A stretch of DNA of 64,000 nt, taken from Roseitalea sp. MMSF_3546. Its GTDB lineage: Bacteria; Pseudomonadota; Alphaproteobacteria; Rhizobiales; Rhizobiaceae. Within the stretch, counting starts at the first letter, position 1; each line of letters starts with the position of its first letter. Shown here piece after piece: positions 1-8,062 of the stretch. The position numbers and the translations under genes were made by a program. The notes below the pieces were generated by a model, which ran no database searches, was not told the origin of the DNA, and saw only the letters and a program-made list of their open reading frames with translations. The stretch spans positions 1 to 64,000 of the forward strand of contig NZ_JASHKB010000008.1 of the NCBI RefSeq assembly GCF_030732865.1, given 5' to 3'.

Positions 1-28
1 TTCGCCGTTGTTTTCGGCGAAAGGTTCG

Positions 29-316
29 TCAGCCAATGACGGAAACAGGCCTCAGGCACAAAATATCCAACAGTCCCTCGCCCGACTTCTTCTTCGGCGT
101 GATCTCGTCCCGGTAGCGTTCGACGATTTCTCTCAGGGTGAGGGTTTCGAGTGCCTGCCTGTCACCGACCAGTTCGCCCTTGTCGGCCTCGACCTCCATC
201 TGTCTTGCCCATTGCTGAGCGTCCCTTCGCTGGTTGAACGTTCGGGATATGGGGGCGTGCCCACGGCGGCGAACCTGGACCTGATACTTGCCGCGATGCT
301 TACGTATGGAAGCCAT
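29..316 (-). pseudogene. Truncated site-specific integrase, N-terminal remnant
   Basis: The first ~84 residues resemble the N-terminal arm-binding and early core-binding part of tyrosine integrases of tRNA-integrating elements (MASIRKHRGKYQV start, then KRRDAQ-like and TLREIVERYRDE segments). After KKKSGEG the reading frame runs into unrelated residues and stops, so the catalytic domain with its Arg-His-Arg-Tyr residues is missing. It lies on the same strand as tRNA-Val and about 100 bases past the tRNA 3' end, the usual position for an integrase at an element border. I take it as a dead remnant. The ATG at 316 fits the conserved start; longer frames read through the tRNA. Confidence 0.7.
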
Positions 317-418
317 GACGGACCCTTCTGTGTGACCAGAGTGTGACCACAGCTGAAGTGTCAGTCTTCCCGGATTGAAGCGGGCTACCCTAAGCTCTTG
401 TTTTTGCCGAGCCTGGGA

Positions 419-493
419 TGGTGGGCGATGCTGGGATTGAACCAGCGACCCCTTCGATGTCAACGAAGTGCTCTCCCGCTGAGCTAATCGCCC
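419..493 (-). tRNA. tRNA-Val (anticodon GAC)
   Basis: The minus strand folds as a full cloverleaf. The acceptor stem GGGCGAT pairs with ATCGCCC, there is a D-arm with AGCTCAGC, an anticodon stem CTTCG/CGAAG enclosing TTGACAT, and a T-arm with GGTTCAATC. The CCA end is encoded. The anticodon GAC reads valine codons GUC and GUU. The truncated integrase just past its 3' end suggests this tRNA served as an attachment site. Confidence 0.95.
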
Positions 494-590
494 ATCCGAA
501 GCCGGCCATACACCATGAACCGCCATGGCGGTCAAGTGCCATGTGACTGGCCGGCCGGCCCGTGCGCAGGCCGCGCCGGGCGGCTCCGGT

Positions 591-953
591 TCAGGCGGCC
601 TGGATCAGCTTTTCGACCTCGTTGACCAGATCGCGCAGATGGAAGGGCTTGGACAGAACCTTGGCGTCGCGCGGGGCCTGCGAATCGGGATTGAGCGCGA
701 CGGCGGCGAAACCGGTGATGAACATCACCTTCAGATCGGGGTCGAGTTCGGTGGCGCGCCGTGCCAGTTCGATGCCGTCCATCTCGGGCATGACGATGTC
801 GGTCAGAAGCAGGGTGAAGGGCTCCTGGCGCAGCCGCTCATAGGCGCTGGCGCCATTGTCGAAATCGGTCACCTCGTAGCCGGCCTTCTCCAGCGCCTTG
901 ACCAGGAAGCGGCGCATGTCGTCATCGTCCTCGGCCAGCAAAATCCTCTGCAT
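591..953 (-). CDS. cpdR: Single-domain response regulator CpdR
   Basis: This 120-residue protein is a stand-alone receiver domain. It has the acidic pocket at residues 8-12 (EDDDD), the phospho-acceptor Asp52 in LLLTDIVMP, Thr80 and Lys102 (SKPF), with no output domain. In Caulobacter and rhizobia, CpdR is phosphorylated by the CckA-ChpT phosphorelay. When unphosphorylated it primes the ClpXP protease to degrade cell-cycle proteins. Length and motifs match this family closely. It is transcribed away from the amidohydrolase gene, and the 190-base gap between them must hold both promoters, which I could not place. Confidence 0.9.
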   Translation of the reverse strand: MQRILLAEDDDDMRRFLVKALEKAGYEVTDFDNGASAYERLRQEPFTLLLTDIVMPEMDGIELARRATELDPDLKVMFITGFAAVALNPDSQAPRDAKVLSKPFHLRDLVNEVEKLIQAA

Positions 954-1143
954 CGTCCCGCTGCCTTCCCCTTGTTGGACCGCTACCCGGTCAGACCTTA
1001 CAGATCATGGTAAAAATGCGGTATACACATTCGGTGGTCAATCCGCGCCCGCATGTGCGGCCTTGACCACTGGACAGGATCACCACCGCCTGTCAACACT
1101 GGCAACACGACGTTGCGCAACGCAGGACAGCCCGCTTCGAAAC

Positions 1144-2034
1144 ATGCTGATCGCGCCCGACTTTTCGTCACACCCCGCCTTCGAGGTGCGATTGCCGGAG
1201 CGGCAAAGGGCGCCTTTCGTCTTCAATTCGCCCCATAGCGGGCGCTACTATCCGCGGCGCTTTTTGGCCATGACGCGGCTCGACACGCTGGCGGTGCGGC
1301 GCTCGGAGGACTTCTTCGTCGACGAGCTGTTCGACGGCGCGACCGCGCTCGGGGCGCCCTTCCTAGCGGCGCATTTCCCGCGCGCCTATCTGGACGTCAA
1401 CCGCGAGCCATACGAACTGGACCCGCGCATGTTCTGCGACCGGCTGCCGGCATTCGCCAACCGCCAGTCGATCCGGGTCGCCGGCGGGCTGGGCACGGTG
1501 CCGCGGGTGGTCTCGGAGGGCCAGCACATCTACGCACGGCGCATTGCGTTCGAAGAGGCGCGGCAGCGCATCGAGACCATCTACAAGCCCTATCACTCGA
1601 CGCTGCGCGGTCTCCTGGCATCCACCCATCGGCGCTTCGGCCATGCGGTGCTGGTCGACTGCCACTCCATGCCCGCCTCGATCCGCATCGGTGCCGAAGG
1701 GCTCAGGCCCGATTTCGTGGTCGGCGACCGGTTCGGCACCAGCGCCAGCGGCGACATCTCCGAGGCGGCCGTCACCGCCCTGCGCGCCATGGGCTATCTG
1801 GTTGCCACCAACAAGCCCTATGCCGGCGGCTTCATCACCGAGCATTACGGCCGGCCGGGCAAGGGCCTGCACGCCATCCAGATCGAGGTCAATCGCGGGC
1901 TCTACGTCAACGAACACACGCTGCAGAAAAAGCCCGGCTTCGCCGCCCTGCGCGAGGACATGCATCGGTTCATGACCGCGCTCATGGGCTTGCCCGACAG
2001 CTGCTTTGCGGATTATTCCATCGCCGCCGAATGA
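1144..2034 (+). CDS. N-formylglutamate amidohydrolase family protein
   Basis: The 296-residue protein belongs to the N-formylglutamate amidohydrolase family, metal-dependent enzymes that release formate from N-formyl-L-glutamate, the last step of one histidine degradation route. Visible family motifs are NSPHSG at residues 28-33, DCHSMP at 172-177 and EVNRGLY near 248-254. No other hut genes are nearby, so a role in histidine use is inference; related proteins may act on other N-acyl amino acids. The ATG at 1144 is chosen because the family N-terminus begins here; an upstream in-frame extension overlaps the divergent cpdR. Confidence 0.85.
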   Translation: MLIAPDFSSHPAFEVRLPERQRAPFVFNSPHSGRYYPRRFLAMTRLDTLAVRRSEDFFVDELFDGATALGAPFLAAHFPRAYLDVNREPYELDPRMFCDRLPAFANRQSIRVAGGLGTVPRVVSEGQHIYARRIAFEEARQRIETIYKPYHSTLRGLLASTHRRFGHAVLVDCHSMPASIRIGAEGLRPDFVVGDRFGTSASGDISEAAVTALRAMGYLVATNKPYAGGFITEHYGRPGKGLHAIQIEVNRGLYVNEHTLQKKPGFAALREDMHRFMTALMGLPDSCFADYSIAAE

Positions 2035-2038
2035 TCCC

Positions 2039-2120
2039 AAAAAAAGACCGCATCCGTGGGAATGCGGTCCAATCTGGGGAGGAAACGCCCAAGGAGGGCG
2101 CGGCAGGCAAGGCCTGCCAT
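2039..2120 (-). ncRNA. mmgR: Small regulatory RNA of the alpha-r8 / mmgR (Rfam 'suhB') type
   Basis: Read on the minus strand, the gap between the amidohydrolase and hisN holds a compact RNA gene. It contains a C-rich segment with CCTCCTTGGGCG and TTTCCTCCC, both able to pair with Shine-Dalgarno sequences. It ends in an 8-bp hairpin (2046-2053 with 2062-2069) followed by seven T on the transcribed strand. Length (~82 nt), the two anti-SD segments and the position beside an inositol-monophosphatase-family gene fit the alpha-r8/mmgR family, whose Sinorhizobium member limits polyhydroxybutyrate granules. Family assignment comes from remembered motifs, not from a model search. Confidence 0.75.
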
Positions 2121-2126
2121 TGCACC

Positions 2127-2155
2127 AATGTCATGTTGCAGCGCACAATTGTCAA
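2127..2155 (-). promoter_or_regulatory. Sigma-70-type promoter of the mmgR-like RNA
   Basis: On the minus strand a perfect TTGACA (-35; forward 2150-2155) is followed after exactly 17 bases by GACATT (-10; forward 2127-2132). The predicted start falls near 2120, giving a transcript of about 82 nt that ends at the hairpin-T7 terminator. Confidence 0.7.
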
Positions 2156-2208
2156 GGTCGTGCGGCCTTTTCTTTTGCGATTGCGAACAATTCCCGAGGG
2201 GAGCCTTC

Positions 2209-2994
2209 ATGCCATCGCTGCCTGACCGTGCCTTCGTGCGCCGGCTCGCCGCCGCCGCGGCGGCCGAAACCCTGCCACGCTTTCGTGCGTCCGGCGCGGT
2301 CACCAACAAGACCTCGGCCGGCTTCGACCCGGTCACCGAGGCCGACCGCGCCGCCGAGCGCGTGCTGCGTGCGCTGATCGCCGAAGCCTTTCCCGACCAC
2401 GGCATCATCGGCGAGGAGTTCGCGCCGGTGGGCGCCGATCGCAGCCATGTCTGGGTGATCGACCCGATCGACGGCACGCGCGCCTTTATCTCGGGGCTGC
2501 CATTGTGGGGCACGCTGGTCGGGCTGACGGTCGACGGCGTGGCCCGGTGCGGCTTCATGCATCAGCCCTTCACCGATGAACTCTTCCTGGCCGATGAGGC
2601 GGGCGCGGTGCTCATCCATGGCGGCCGGCCCGAAGTCGGGCTGAAGACGCGGCGCACGCAGGCGCTGGCCGAGGCGAGCCTTTTCACCACCACGCCGGCG
2701 CTCTATCAGGGCGAAAGGCGCGACAGGCTCGATGCGCTCGAAGCGGCCGTGCGCATGCCGCGCTATGGCTGCGACTGCTATGCCTTCGCCATGCTGGCGG
2801 CCGGCCACGCCGACATCGTCATCGAACCCGATCTGAACCCGCACGACATCGTCGCGCTGGTGCCGGTGATCGAACGGGCTGGCGGCGTGGTGACGACGTG
2901 GACCGGCGAGCGGCCCGAAAAGGGCGGCGATGTGGTGGCGGCTGCGACGCCGGAACTGCATGAAGCGGCGCGCGCCGTGCTGGCCGGAGGCTGA
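2209..2994 (+). CDS. hisN: Histidinol-phosphatase, inositol monophosphatase family (HisN)
   Basis: The 261-residue protein has the metal-binding signatures of the inositol-monophosphatase superfamily: GEEF at 68-71, DPIDGT at 85-90 and a late PHDI segment in place of the usual PWD. Rhizobial proteins of this type are annotated as histidinol-phosphatase HisN, which makes histidinol from histidinol phosphate. Sequence alone does not exclude a related sugar-phosphate phosphatase. A good ribosome site (GAGGGGAG at 2196-2203) sits before the ATG at 2209; a longer frame would run through the small RNA. It converges on the lysophospholipase-like gene. A second family member, suhB-like, lies at 42313. 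Confidence 0.8.
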   Translation: MPSLPDRAFVRRLAAAAAAETLPRFRASGAVTNKTSAGFDPVTEADRAAERVLRALIAEAFPDHGIIGEEFAPVGADRSHVWVIDPIDGTRAFISGLPLWGTLVGLTVDGVARCGFMHQPFTDELFLADEAGAVLIHGGRPEVGLKTRRTQALAEASLFTTTPALYQGERRDRLDALEAAVRMPRYGCDCYAFAMLAAGHADIVIEPDLNPHDIVALVPVIERAGGVVTTWTGERPEKGGDVVAAATPELHEAARAVLAGG

Positions 2995-3023
2995 TACTCG
3001 ACAGCGCCCATACCGGATCCGCC

Positions 3024-3971
3024 CTAACCGTCGGAGCCGGGCAGGAAGGCCTCGACGGCGGCGAGGAACTGCTCGCGGAAGACGTCGGCTTCCTGCATCA
3101 GTTCGTGGCGCGCCCCGGTGATGGTGATCAGCGTGCCGGCGCGGATCGATCGTGCGTAATGCTCGATCGCGCCGATGGAGACGACGCGGTCGGCCCCGGC
3201 GACGACCATCAGCGTCGGGATGTGCACCCGCGCCATGTGTTCATGGCTGTGCACGTGCCCGATGGCCCTGATCGCCGCGCGCAGCCAGCCAACGGTCGCC
3301 GCGCCAAGGCCCAGGCCCTTTTCGGGATCGAGGATCGCCTGGTTGCGGGCAAAGCGTACCGGATCGGTGGTCAGCCGGTTGGTTGCCAGTTCGAGCGCGG
3401 CGAAGCCCCTGGGGCCCGGCCCGGCATAGACCATGCCGAGGCCGAAAAAGCACAGGCCGCGCGTCAGCACCGAGAGCAGGCCGGGCGCCGGCCAGTCCGG
3501 CGAAAGGCCGAGCAGCGGCGCCGACAGCACCATGCGGTCGATGCGGTTGTTCATCACCGGTGCGGCCGCAAGCGCCACCAGCGCACCCATGGAATGGGCG
3601 ACGATGAAATAGGGCGAGCGCGATTCGGCGAGGAACGCCTCGGTGAACACCTGGTCGAGATCGGCGACATACTGGCCGAAATCGTCGACATGGCCGCGCT
3701 TGTGGTCGGCGAAGAAGCGGGTCGACCGGCCCTGTCCGCGCCAGTCGAACGTGCAAACGTCAAAGCCCAGATCCATCAGGTCCGCGACGGTTTCCAGATA
3801 TTTCTCGATGCATTCGTTGCGGCCGTGCAGGAGCACGATGGAGCCCTTGTTGGGCCGCACCGGCGACCGGAAGATGGCATAGCGCAGGTCGAAGCCGTCC
3901 GTGCTGGTCACATAGCCCTGCTTGCGGGGCTGGGGACCGTCATTGTCGGCAAAGGCGATGAGCGTGCTCAT
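3024..3971 (-). CDS. Alpha/beta hydrolase, lysophospholipase (PldB) type
   Basis: The 315-residue protein has an alpha/beta-hydrolase fold. The oxyanion segment LLHGR is at 48-51, the nucleophile elbow AHSMG at 125-129 (Ser127), an acid in GADRVV and a late His in ARHEL. The FDWRGQGRS segment after the oxyanion loop is typical of PldB-like lysophospholipases and monoacylglycerol lipases. No signal peptide is seen, so it is probably cytoplasmic or membrane-peripheral. The ATG at 3971 is chosen because the family begins near here; the open frame extends upstream without conserved sequence. The substrate is not determinable from sequence. Confidence 0.75.
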   Translation of the reverse strand: MSTLIAFADNDGPQPRKQGYVTSTDGFDLRYAIFRSPVRPNKGSIVLLHGRNECIEKYLETVADLMDLGFDVCTFDWRGQGRSTRFFADHKRGHVDDFGQYVADLDQVFTEAFLAESRSPYFIVAHSMGALVALAAAPVMNNRIDRMVLSAPLLGLSPDWPAPGLLSVLTRGLCFFGLGMVYAGPGPRGFAALELATNRLTTDPVRFARNQAILDPEKGLGLGAATVGWLRAAIRAIGHVHSHEHMARVHIPTLMVVAGADRVVSIGAIEHYARSIRAGTLITITGARHELMQEADVFREQFLAAVEAFLPGSDG

Positions 3972-4119
3972 GGGAAGGATGCGCGGCCGGGCTCGAACCG
4001 GCGCACTGATAGGTTGTCCCTGACGACAGGTCAAAGGAAAACCGGAGGCGCTTGCGGCGCCTCCGGCTTCCGGTCCGGGCAGGAAGGGACGTTGCAGCCC
4101 GGCCGGTCTTCGTCCGGTT

Positions 4120-4512
4120 TCAGTGGAGGCCGAACGAAAAGCTGAGGCCGCCGCGGTGATAAGGCCGATAGCGGTGGAACGGGCGCACCAGCCGGCGATG
4201 CACGATCCTGGCGGTGCGCGGATCGATGGTCAGGGCGACAACGCCGCGACGCCCGACGGCGCGCGCCCGCCAGTAGCCCCTGTGAAAGTATACCCTGTGC
4301 ACCTTGCGATAGCCGCGCTTGTAAAGGCTGCGCACGATGACGTGCCGCGGCAGGACATGGCGCCGATAGGTGACGTCGACGACGCCGGCCGGCTGCGTCT
4401 GGGTGATGGTGATCGGACCGGCGGGCGGCCCGATCGGACCGGCGTTGCCTGCCCCGGCAGCGCCGAGCGTCACGGCCGCAAGCAGCGTCGCTGCGATGGC
4501 TGTGTTCCTCAT
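4120..4512 (-). CDS. Small secreted basic protein, unknown function
   Basis: The 130-residue protein starts with a clear signal peptide (charged start, hydrophobic core ATLLAAVTLGAAG, then small residues around 24). The mature part is rich in Arg, His and Tyr (e.g. RRHVLPRHVIVRSLYKRGYRK, then RPFHRYRPYH), which would make it strongly basic. It ends in GGLSFSFGLH. I do not recognise a domain. Proteins of this look are common near rhizobial envelope genes, and a periplasmic or outer-membrane location is inferred. It is transcribed away from hsp20. Confidence 0.6.
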   Translation of the reverse strand: MRNTAIAATLLAAVTLGAAGAGNAGPIGPPAGPITITQTQPAGVVDVTYRRHVLPRHVIVRSLYKRGYRKVHRVYFHRGYWRARAVGRRGVVALTIDPRTARIVHRRLVRPFHRYRPYHRGGLSFSFGLH

Positions 4513-4689
4513 TGGTGATTGCTCCTGGGTGATTGCTCCTGTGGTGGACCATGACGGGGTTGTCGTTTTTGGTTGCTTGTGTCTCCCGGATTGCTTGCCG
4601 GTGACACTAGCGACGCCCGCATGAACCCCTGCGTAAGGTGCTATTCATCCAGCGTTCAGGTTCGAAGATCGGGGGGCGCCAACCGGTCC

Positions 4690-4718
4690 CTTGAACCGGA
4701 TTTTCGCGCTCACCATAT
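4690..4718 (+). promoter_or_regulatory. RpoH (sigma-32)-type heat-shock promoter
   Basis: CTTGAAC at 4690-4696 and CACCATAT at 4711-4718 are separated by 14 bases. They match the heat-shock sigma consensus CTTGAAA-N14-CCCCATNT at nearly every position. The predicted start near 4725 gives a leader of about 100 nt for hsp20. Confidence 0.7.
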
Positions 4719-4744
4719 GGCGGTGGCAGGCGCCATAAGGGCCT

Positions 4745-4823
4745 GTTGACCGACAGCGTCTCACGCCGGCAACCGGGTGAACGCGGTCATTGATGTCAGT
4801 TGTTGCTCAATGGAGGACAAACC
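4745..4823 (+). promoter_or_regulatory. ROSE-type RNA thermometer in the hsp20 leader
   Basis: The 3' part of the leader holds TTGCTC (4803-4808) just before GGAGGA (4812-4817), six bases ahead of the start codon. In ROSE elements a U(U/C)GCU segment masks the Shine-Dalgarno through weak and non-canonical pairs that melt on heating. The layout and spacing match. Upstream bases 4745-4795 can form further hairpins as in longer ROSE elements. This is recognised by motif and context, not by a covariance model. Confidence 0.7.
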
Positions 4824-5297
4824 ATGCGACACGTCGATTTTTCCCCCCTTTACCGCTCGACGGTCGGTTTCGACCGGCTCTTCACCATGCTGGATACGCT
4901 CGCCCAGCCCGAAAACGGCCAGACCTATCCGCCCTACAATATCGAGCGCACCGGCGAGAACGCCTATCGCATCACCATGGCGGTGGCGGGCTTTGCCGAA
5001 GACGATCTGAGCATCGAGGCCAAGCCGAACGTGCTCAAGGTCGCCGGCGCCAAGGCCGATGACGAGGCTGGCGACGAAAACCGCGAAGTGCTGCATCGCG
5101 GCATCGCCTCGCGGGCATTCGAGCGGCGCTTCCAGCTTGCCGACTATGTCGAGGTCAAGGGCGCCGAGCTGGCGAACGGCCTGCTCCACATCGATCTGGT
5201 GCGCGAAATTCCCGAAGCGATGAAGCCGCGCAAGATCGATATCGTGAAGGGCTCGGGCAACAAGGTCTCGCAGATCGAAGCCAAGGCCGCGAACTGA
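4824..5297 (+). CDS. Small heat-shock protein, Hsp20/IbpA family
   Basis: The 157-residue protein has an alpha-crystallin domain: YPPYNIERTGENAY leads into strands with MAVAGF and DDLSIEA, and then GIASRAFERRFQL, the class-A bacterial sHsp signature. The GLL segment takes the place of the usual A-x-x-x-n-GvL motif. Such proteins form oligomers that hold unfolding proteins in the cytoplasm. The ATG at 4824 follows a strong ribosome site. Regulation is visible on the DNA: an RpoH-type promoter, a ROSE thermometer and a strong terminator make this a single-gene heat-shock unit. Confidence 0.9.
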   Translation: MRHVDFSPLYRSTVGFDRLFTMLDTLAQPENGQTYPPYNIERTGENAYRITMAVAGFAEDDLSIEAKPNVLKVAGAKADDEAGDENREVLHRGIASRAFERRFQLADYVEVKGAELANGLLHIDLVREIPEAMKPRKIDIVKGSGNKVSQIEAKAAN

Positions 5298-5378
5298 TCG
5301 CTCCGCCGGCCCTCGCGGGCCGGCCATCACGATCCATGATCACGCCAGGGCGGAAGGCCGCCCGACGACGATCAGGAC

Positions 5379-5416
5379 GACCGCCGGCGCCCTCCCTCGC
5401 CGGCGGTCATTTTTTT
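5379..5416 (+). terminator. Rho-independent terminator of hsp20
   Basis: A perfect 11-bp stem (5379-5389 with 5398-5408) with an 8-base loop is followed by ATTTTTTT. It lies 80 bases past the hsp20 stop. It also separates hsp20 from the oppositely transcribed doxX. Confidence 0.85.
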
Positions 5417-5426
5417 GCGGTCGCGG

Positions 5427-5939
5427 TCACTTCAGGCCCGGCACGAAGCGGTCGGCAGCGATCCGGCCCGGGCCCAAGGCCATGATCGCCAGGGCCATGG
5501 CCGCCCAGGTCAGATGGATGGCCCAGCCCGACGGCACGGTCAGCTGGATGATCGCGGTCATGACCAGAAGGCCGAGCGCGGCAAAGCGGGTGAACAGGCC
5601 GATCACGAGCAGGATCGGCAGCACGATCTCGCCGATGCCGGCGGCGAATGCCATCACGTCGGGAAACGGATAGCCGATCTGCGCGCCGGCGATGTGCAGC
5701 TTGAACTCGCTGGCGAACAGAAAGCTCGCCGAACTCGAAAGCTGCAGAAACCCGTCCCACTTCAGGATGCCCGACTTGTAAAACGGCACGGCCAGCGCCA
5801 CGCGCAGGGCGAGCGCCGTCAGATCGGGCTGGGCGACGGCCCGGACGATGCCGGAGGCCCGTTCGAGCAGGCCCGCCGGACCGGGTCGCGGCGGGGAAAC
5901 GGCGGCGGTCTCGTGGTCGAACATCGAACTCATGGTCAT
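5427..5939 (-). CDS. DoxX family membrane protein, end of bufferin operon
   Basis: The 170-residue protein is a DoxX-family membrane protein with about four transmembrane segments (around ALALRVALAVPF, FAAGIGEIVLPILLVIGLF, ALGLLVMTAIIQL and WAAMALAIMALG). The PFYKSGILKW segment after the first helix is typical. DoxX proteins are often the last gene of bufferin operons, where a redox or export role is suspected but not proven. The start ATG overlaps the bufC stop as ATGA, so the two are translationally coupled. A second ATG six bases later is possible. Confidence 0.8.
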   Translation of the reverse strand: MTMSSMFDHETAAVSPPRPGPAGLLERASGIVRAVAQPDLTALALRVALAVPFYKSGILKWDGFLQLSSSASFLFASEFKLHIAGAQIGYPFPDVMAFAAGIGEIVLPILLVIGLFTRFAALGLLVMTAIIQLTVPSGWAIHLTWAAMALAIMALGPGRIAADRFVPGLK

Positions 5940-6769
5940 CGGTCCTCCGGGCTGGTGGCGGGTGGATGGGCGGTTGTGCCGGCCGGCGCGCGGATGGCGA
6001 CGGCCGCGCCGGCGGCGAGCACGCTGGCGAGCGCATGGCCGAGATCGAAGGCGGTCTCGGCGGCGAGCGCCTCGGCGGCGGCCTGGCCAAGCGTGTCGCC
6101 GGCCGCCAATCGGGCAAGGAAGACCGGCTCGCCCGGCGCCAGACGGGTGACGGCGACGTCGGCCTGCGGCCGGGTGACCATGACCGGCTCGGCGAGGCTC
6201 GCATCGATGCGCTCGAGCGGCATGAAGCCGCGGTTCATCATGAACAGCCGGAAAAGCGAAAAGCGCGAGGCAACGAGGGCAAAGGCCGGATGCATCTCAA
6301 AGCCGATCTCGCCGACCCGGTCCTGCGGTATCGAGGCGAGCTCGTCCGGTGCGATCGGTTCGCGGTCGGCGGCGTGATAGGCGGTCAGCCAGGCGCGTTC
6401 GAGGCGGGCAACGTCGGGCAGGTAGGCCAGTTCGCGCGCCGGCGCAAAGCCCTCGATGAAATCGGCGAAGCCTTCGCCATAGCGGAACAGCAGCGGCGAG
6501 GAGGGCGGATGGGCGCGCACATAGTCGCGCGCCATGGCGCGGAAGAAGCGCTCGCCGACGAGCTCTTGCACCGCCGGATAGATGTCGGCGAGTGCGTCGA
6601 TCAGGCTCACCGTGACATTGTTGCGATAGACATTGTAGCACTTTTCGGCCGCCTTGCCGTGCGCACCGGTGACGCTCTGCGGTTTGGCGCGGGCCGGATC
6701 GAGCAGGCCGGCACCGAAGCCGGCCGCATCGAGCGGATAGGCGAAAGCGCGATCAGACGGCAAGGGCAT
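5936..6769 (-). CDS. DUF2063 protein, bufferin-maturation partner BufC
   Basis: The 277-residue protein begins with the DUF2063 domain ([13 protein letters not shown]...[11 protein letters not shown], then the YGEGFADFI and ARLERAW segments). The family is annotated as putative DNA-binding, but the domain is now known as the partner of MNIO enzymes in bufferin synthesis, where it delivers the precursor peptide. It overlaps the bufB end by 17 bases and the doxX start by 4. The last ~80 residues are less conserved and Ala-rich. The partner role is inferred from the operon and established family knowledge. Confidence 0.8.
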   Translation of the reverse strand: MPLPSDRAFAYPLDAAGFGAGLLDPARAKPQSVTGAHGKAAEKCYNVYRNNVTVSLIDALADIYPAVQELVGERFFRAMARDYVRAHPPSSPLLFRYGEGFADFIEGFAPARELAYLPDVARLERAWLTAYHAADREPIAPDELASIPQDRVGEIGFEMHPAFALVASRFSLFRLFMMNRGFMPLERIDASLAEPVMVTRPQADVAVTRLAPGEPVFLARLAAGDTLGQAAAEALAAETAFDLGHALASVLAAGAAVAIRAPAGTTAHPPATSPEDR

Positions 6770-7718
6770 GGCGGTGGCCCTGGCGATGCGGCTGCGATGC
6801 CGCGGACAGGATGCGGTTGGCGGCCTCGGCCTGGGCCCGCAGCACCGGCCATTCGGGCAGATCGGAATCCCATTCGACCAGCGTCGGGATCGGGCCCGTG
6901 GCCGCGATCACCGCGTCATAGAGGGCCCAGACCGGATCGGCGACGGGCCGGTCGTGGCTATCGATCAGCAGCGGGTCGCCTTCGTCGTCGGTCTGCTCGC
7001 TATGGCCGGCAAGGTGGATCTCGCCGACATGGTCGAGCGGGAAGTCGTCCAGGTACTGCCGGGCCGAATAGCCGTGATTGGTCGCCGAAACGAAGACGTT
7101 GTTGACGTCGAGCAGCAACCCGCAGCCGGTCCGCGCGACGATGGCGCGCAGAAAGTCGGTCTCGCTCATGGTGGCGTTGTCGAACAGCACATAGGTCGCC
7201 GGGTTCTCGAGCAGTATGGGACGGCCGATCGCTGTCTGCATGCGGTCGATGTGCTCGCACACGCGGTCGAGCGTCTGCGGCGTGTAGGGCAGTGGCAGCA
7301 GGTCGTTGAAGAAGACGTCGTCATGGGTCGACCAGGCCAGGTGCTCGGAGACGAGGCCGGGCTGGTAGCGTTCGACGAGGGCGGCAAAGCGGGCGAGGTG
7401 ATCCTCGTTCAGCGGGCCGGGGCCGCCGATCGACATGCAGACGCCGTGCAGGGACAGCGGGAAGTCCCGGCGCACGCGCTCGAGCGTGCGGTGCGGATGA
7501 CCGCCATCGCCCATGTAGTTCTCGGCGTGCACCTCAAGAAAGCCGACGGTTCCGGGGTCGTCGAGGATGGCGGCCAGATGATCGTGCTTGAAGCTCACGC
7601 CCGCCGCCGCGGCAATGGCGGCGGGGGCGCGCGCTGGCGCTGCAGACCGGGTTTTACCGATCGCCGACGCGGTCGCCGCGGCCGGCGCGACATGACGGGC
7701 GAGGGGGCTGTCTGTCAT
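6753..7718 (-). CDS. DUF692 multinuclear iron oxidase (MNIO), bufferin-modifying enzyme BufB
   Basis: The 321-residue protein is a DUF692 TIM-barrel enzyme. Expected metal-ligand segments are present in order: EVHAENYM (62-69), [11 protein letters not shown] (89-99), [22 protein letters not shown] and [13 protein letters not shown] enzymes use a mixed-valent iron cluster and O2 to modify cysteines; in bufferin operons they convert core cysteines to thiooxazoles. An extra ~40-residue Ala-rich N-terminus precedes the catalytic domain. The ATG at 7718 is preferred because upstream frame sequence overlaps bufA and has no family resemblance. Confidence 0.85.
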   Translation of the reverse strand: MTDSPLARHVAPAAATASAIGKTRSAAPARAPAAIAAAAGVSFKHDHLAAILDDPGTVGFLEVHAENYMGDGGHPHRTLERVRRDFPLSLHGVCMSIGGPGPLNEDHLARFAALVERYQPGLVSEHLAWSTHDDVFFNDLLPLPYTPQTLDRVCEHIDRMQTAIGRPILLENPATYVLFDNATMSETDFLRAIVARTGCGLLLDVNNVFVSATNHGYSARQYLDDFPLDHVGEIHLAGHSEQTDDEGDPLLIDSHDRPVADPVWALYDAVIAATGPIPTLVEWDSDLPEWPVLRAQAEAANRILSAASQPHRQGHRHALAV

Positions 7719-7753
7719 GGCTCGGTCTCCGGTCTGCAACGGGGTTCGGGCGA

Positions 7754-8062
7754 TCAGCTCGGCAGGTCGCGCTCGAGCGGCTCCAGCGAGCCCATGCGGT
7801 CGCCGGGCAGCTCCATGCTCTCGCAGGTGCCTTCGGCGACGAGCGTCCAGGCATTGCCCTGGTAGTCGACGGTCGAGGTGCCCTGGCAGGTGGTGCCGGG
7901 GCCGGCGGCGCAATCGTTCTTCCCGGCCAGCGAAACGCCGTAGCACTTCTCCTGGGCGGCATGCGCGTCGGTAACGCCCGCAAGGTTCAGGCCGCCGATT
8001 GCAGCGGCGACGGCGCCGGCGACGACGGCGCCCGAAAGTGCGGTCTTGGTGGCTTTCGACAT
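7754..8062 (-). CDS. Bufferin precursor peptide, DUF2282 (BufA1 type)
   Basis: The 102-residue protein has a long signal peptide (residues 1-35, ending AHA) followed by the DUF2282 hallmark [19 protein letters not shown], then TTCQGTS, YQGNAW and EGTCES. Four cysteines fall at 40, 51, 59 and 80. Bufferins are exported RiPPs whose middle cysteines are modified so the peptide can bind copper in the periplasm. It is first in the operon, 35 bases upstream of bufB, with a ribosome site GGGAG before the ATG. The C-terminal tail ([19 protein letters not shown]) is polar. Copper binding is inferred from the family. Confidence 0.88.
   Translation of the reverse strand: MSKATKTALSGAVVAGAVAAAIGGLNLAGVTDAHAAQEKCYGVSLAGKNDCAAGPGTTCQGTSTVDYQGNAWTLVAEGTCESMELPGDRMGSLEPLERDLPS

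Noticed and set aside
1-500. A prophage or island reaching into the window
   Set aside because: Only an integrase fragment is seen; all genes to the right of the tRNA look like core chromosome.
5427-8062. Bacteriocin or methanobactin cluster
   Set aside because: The precursor has the DUF2282 pattern with a Sec signal peptide, and the partner set (DUF692, DUF2063, DoxX) is that of bufferins. No exporter or immunity gene is present.
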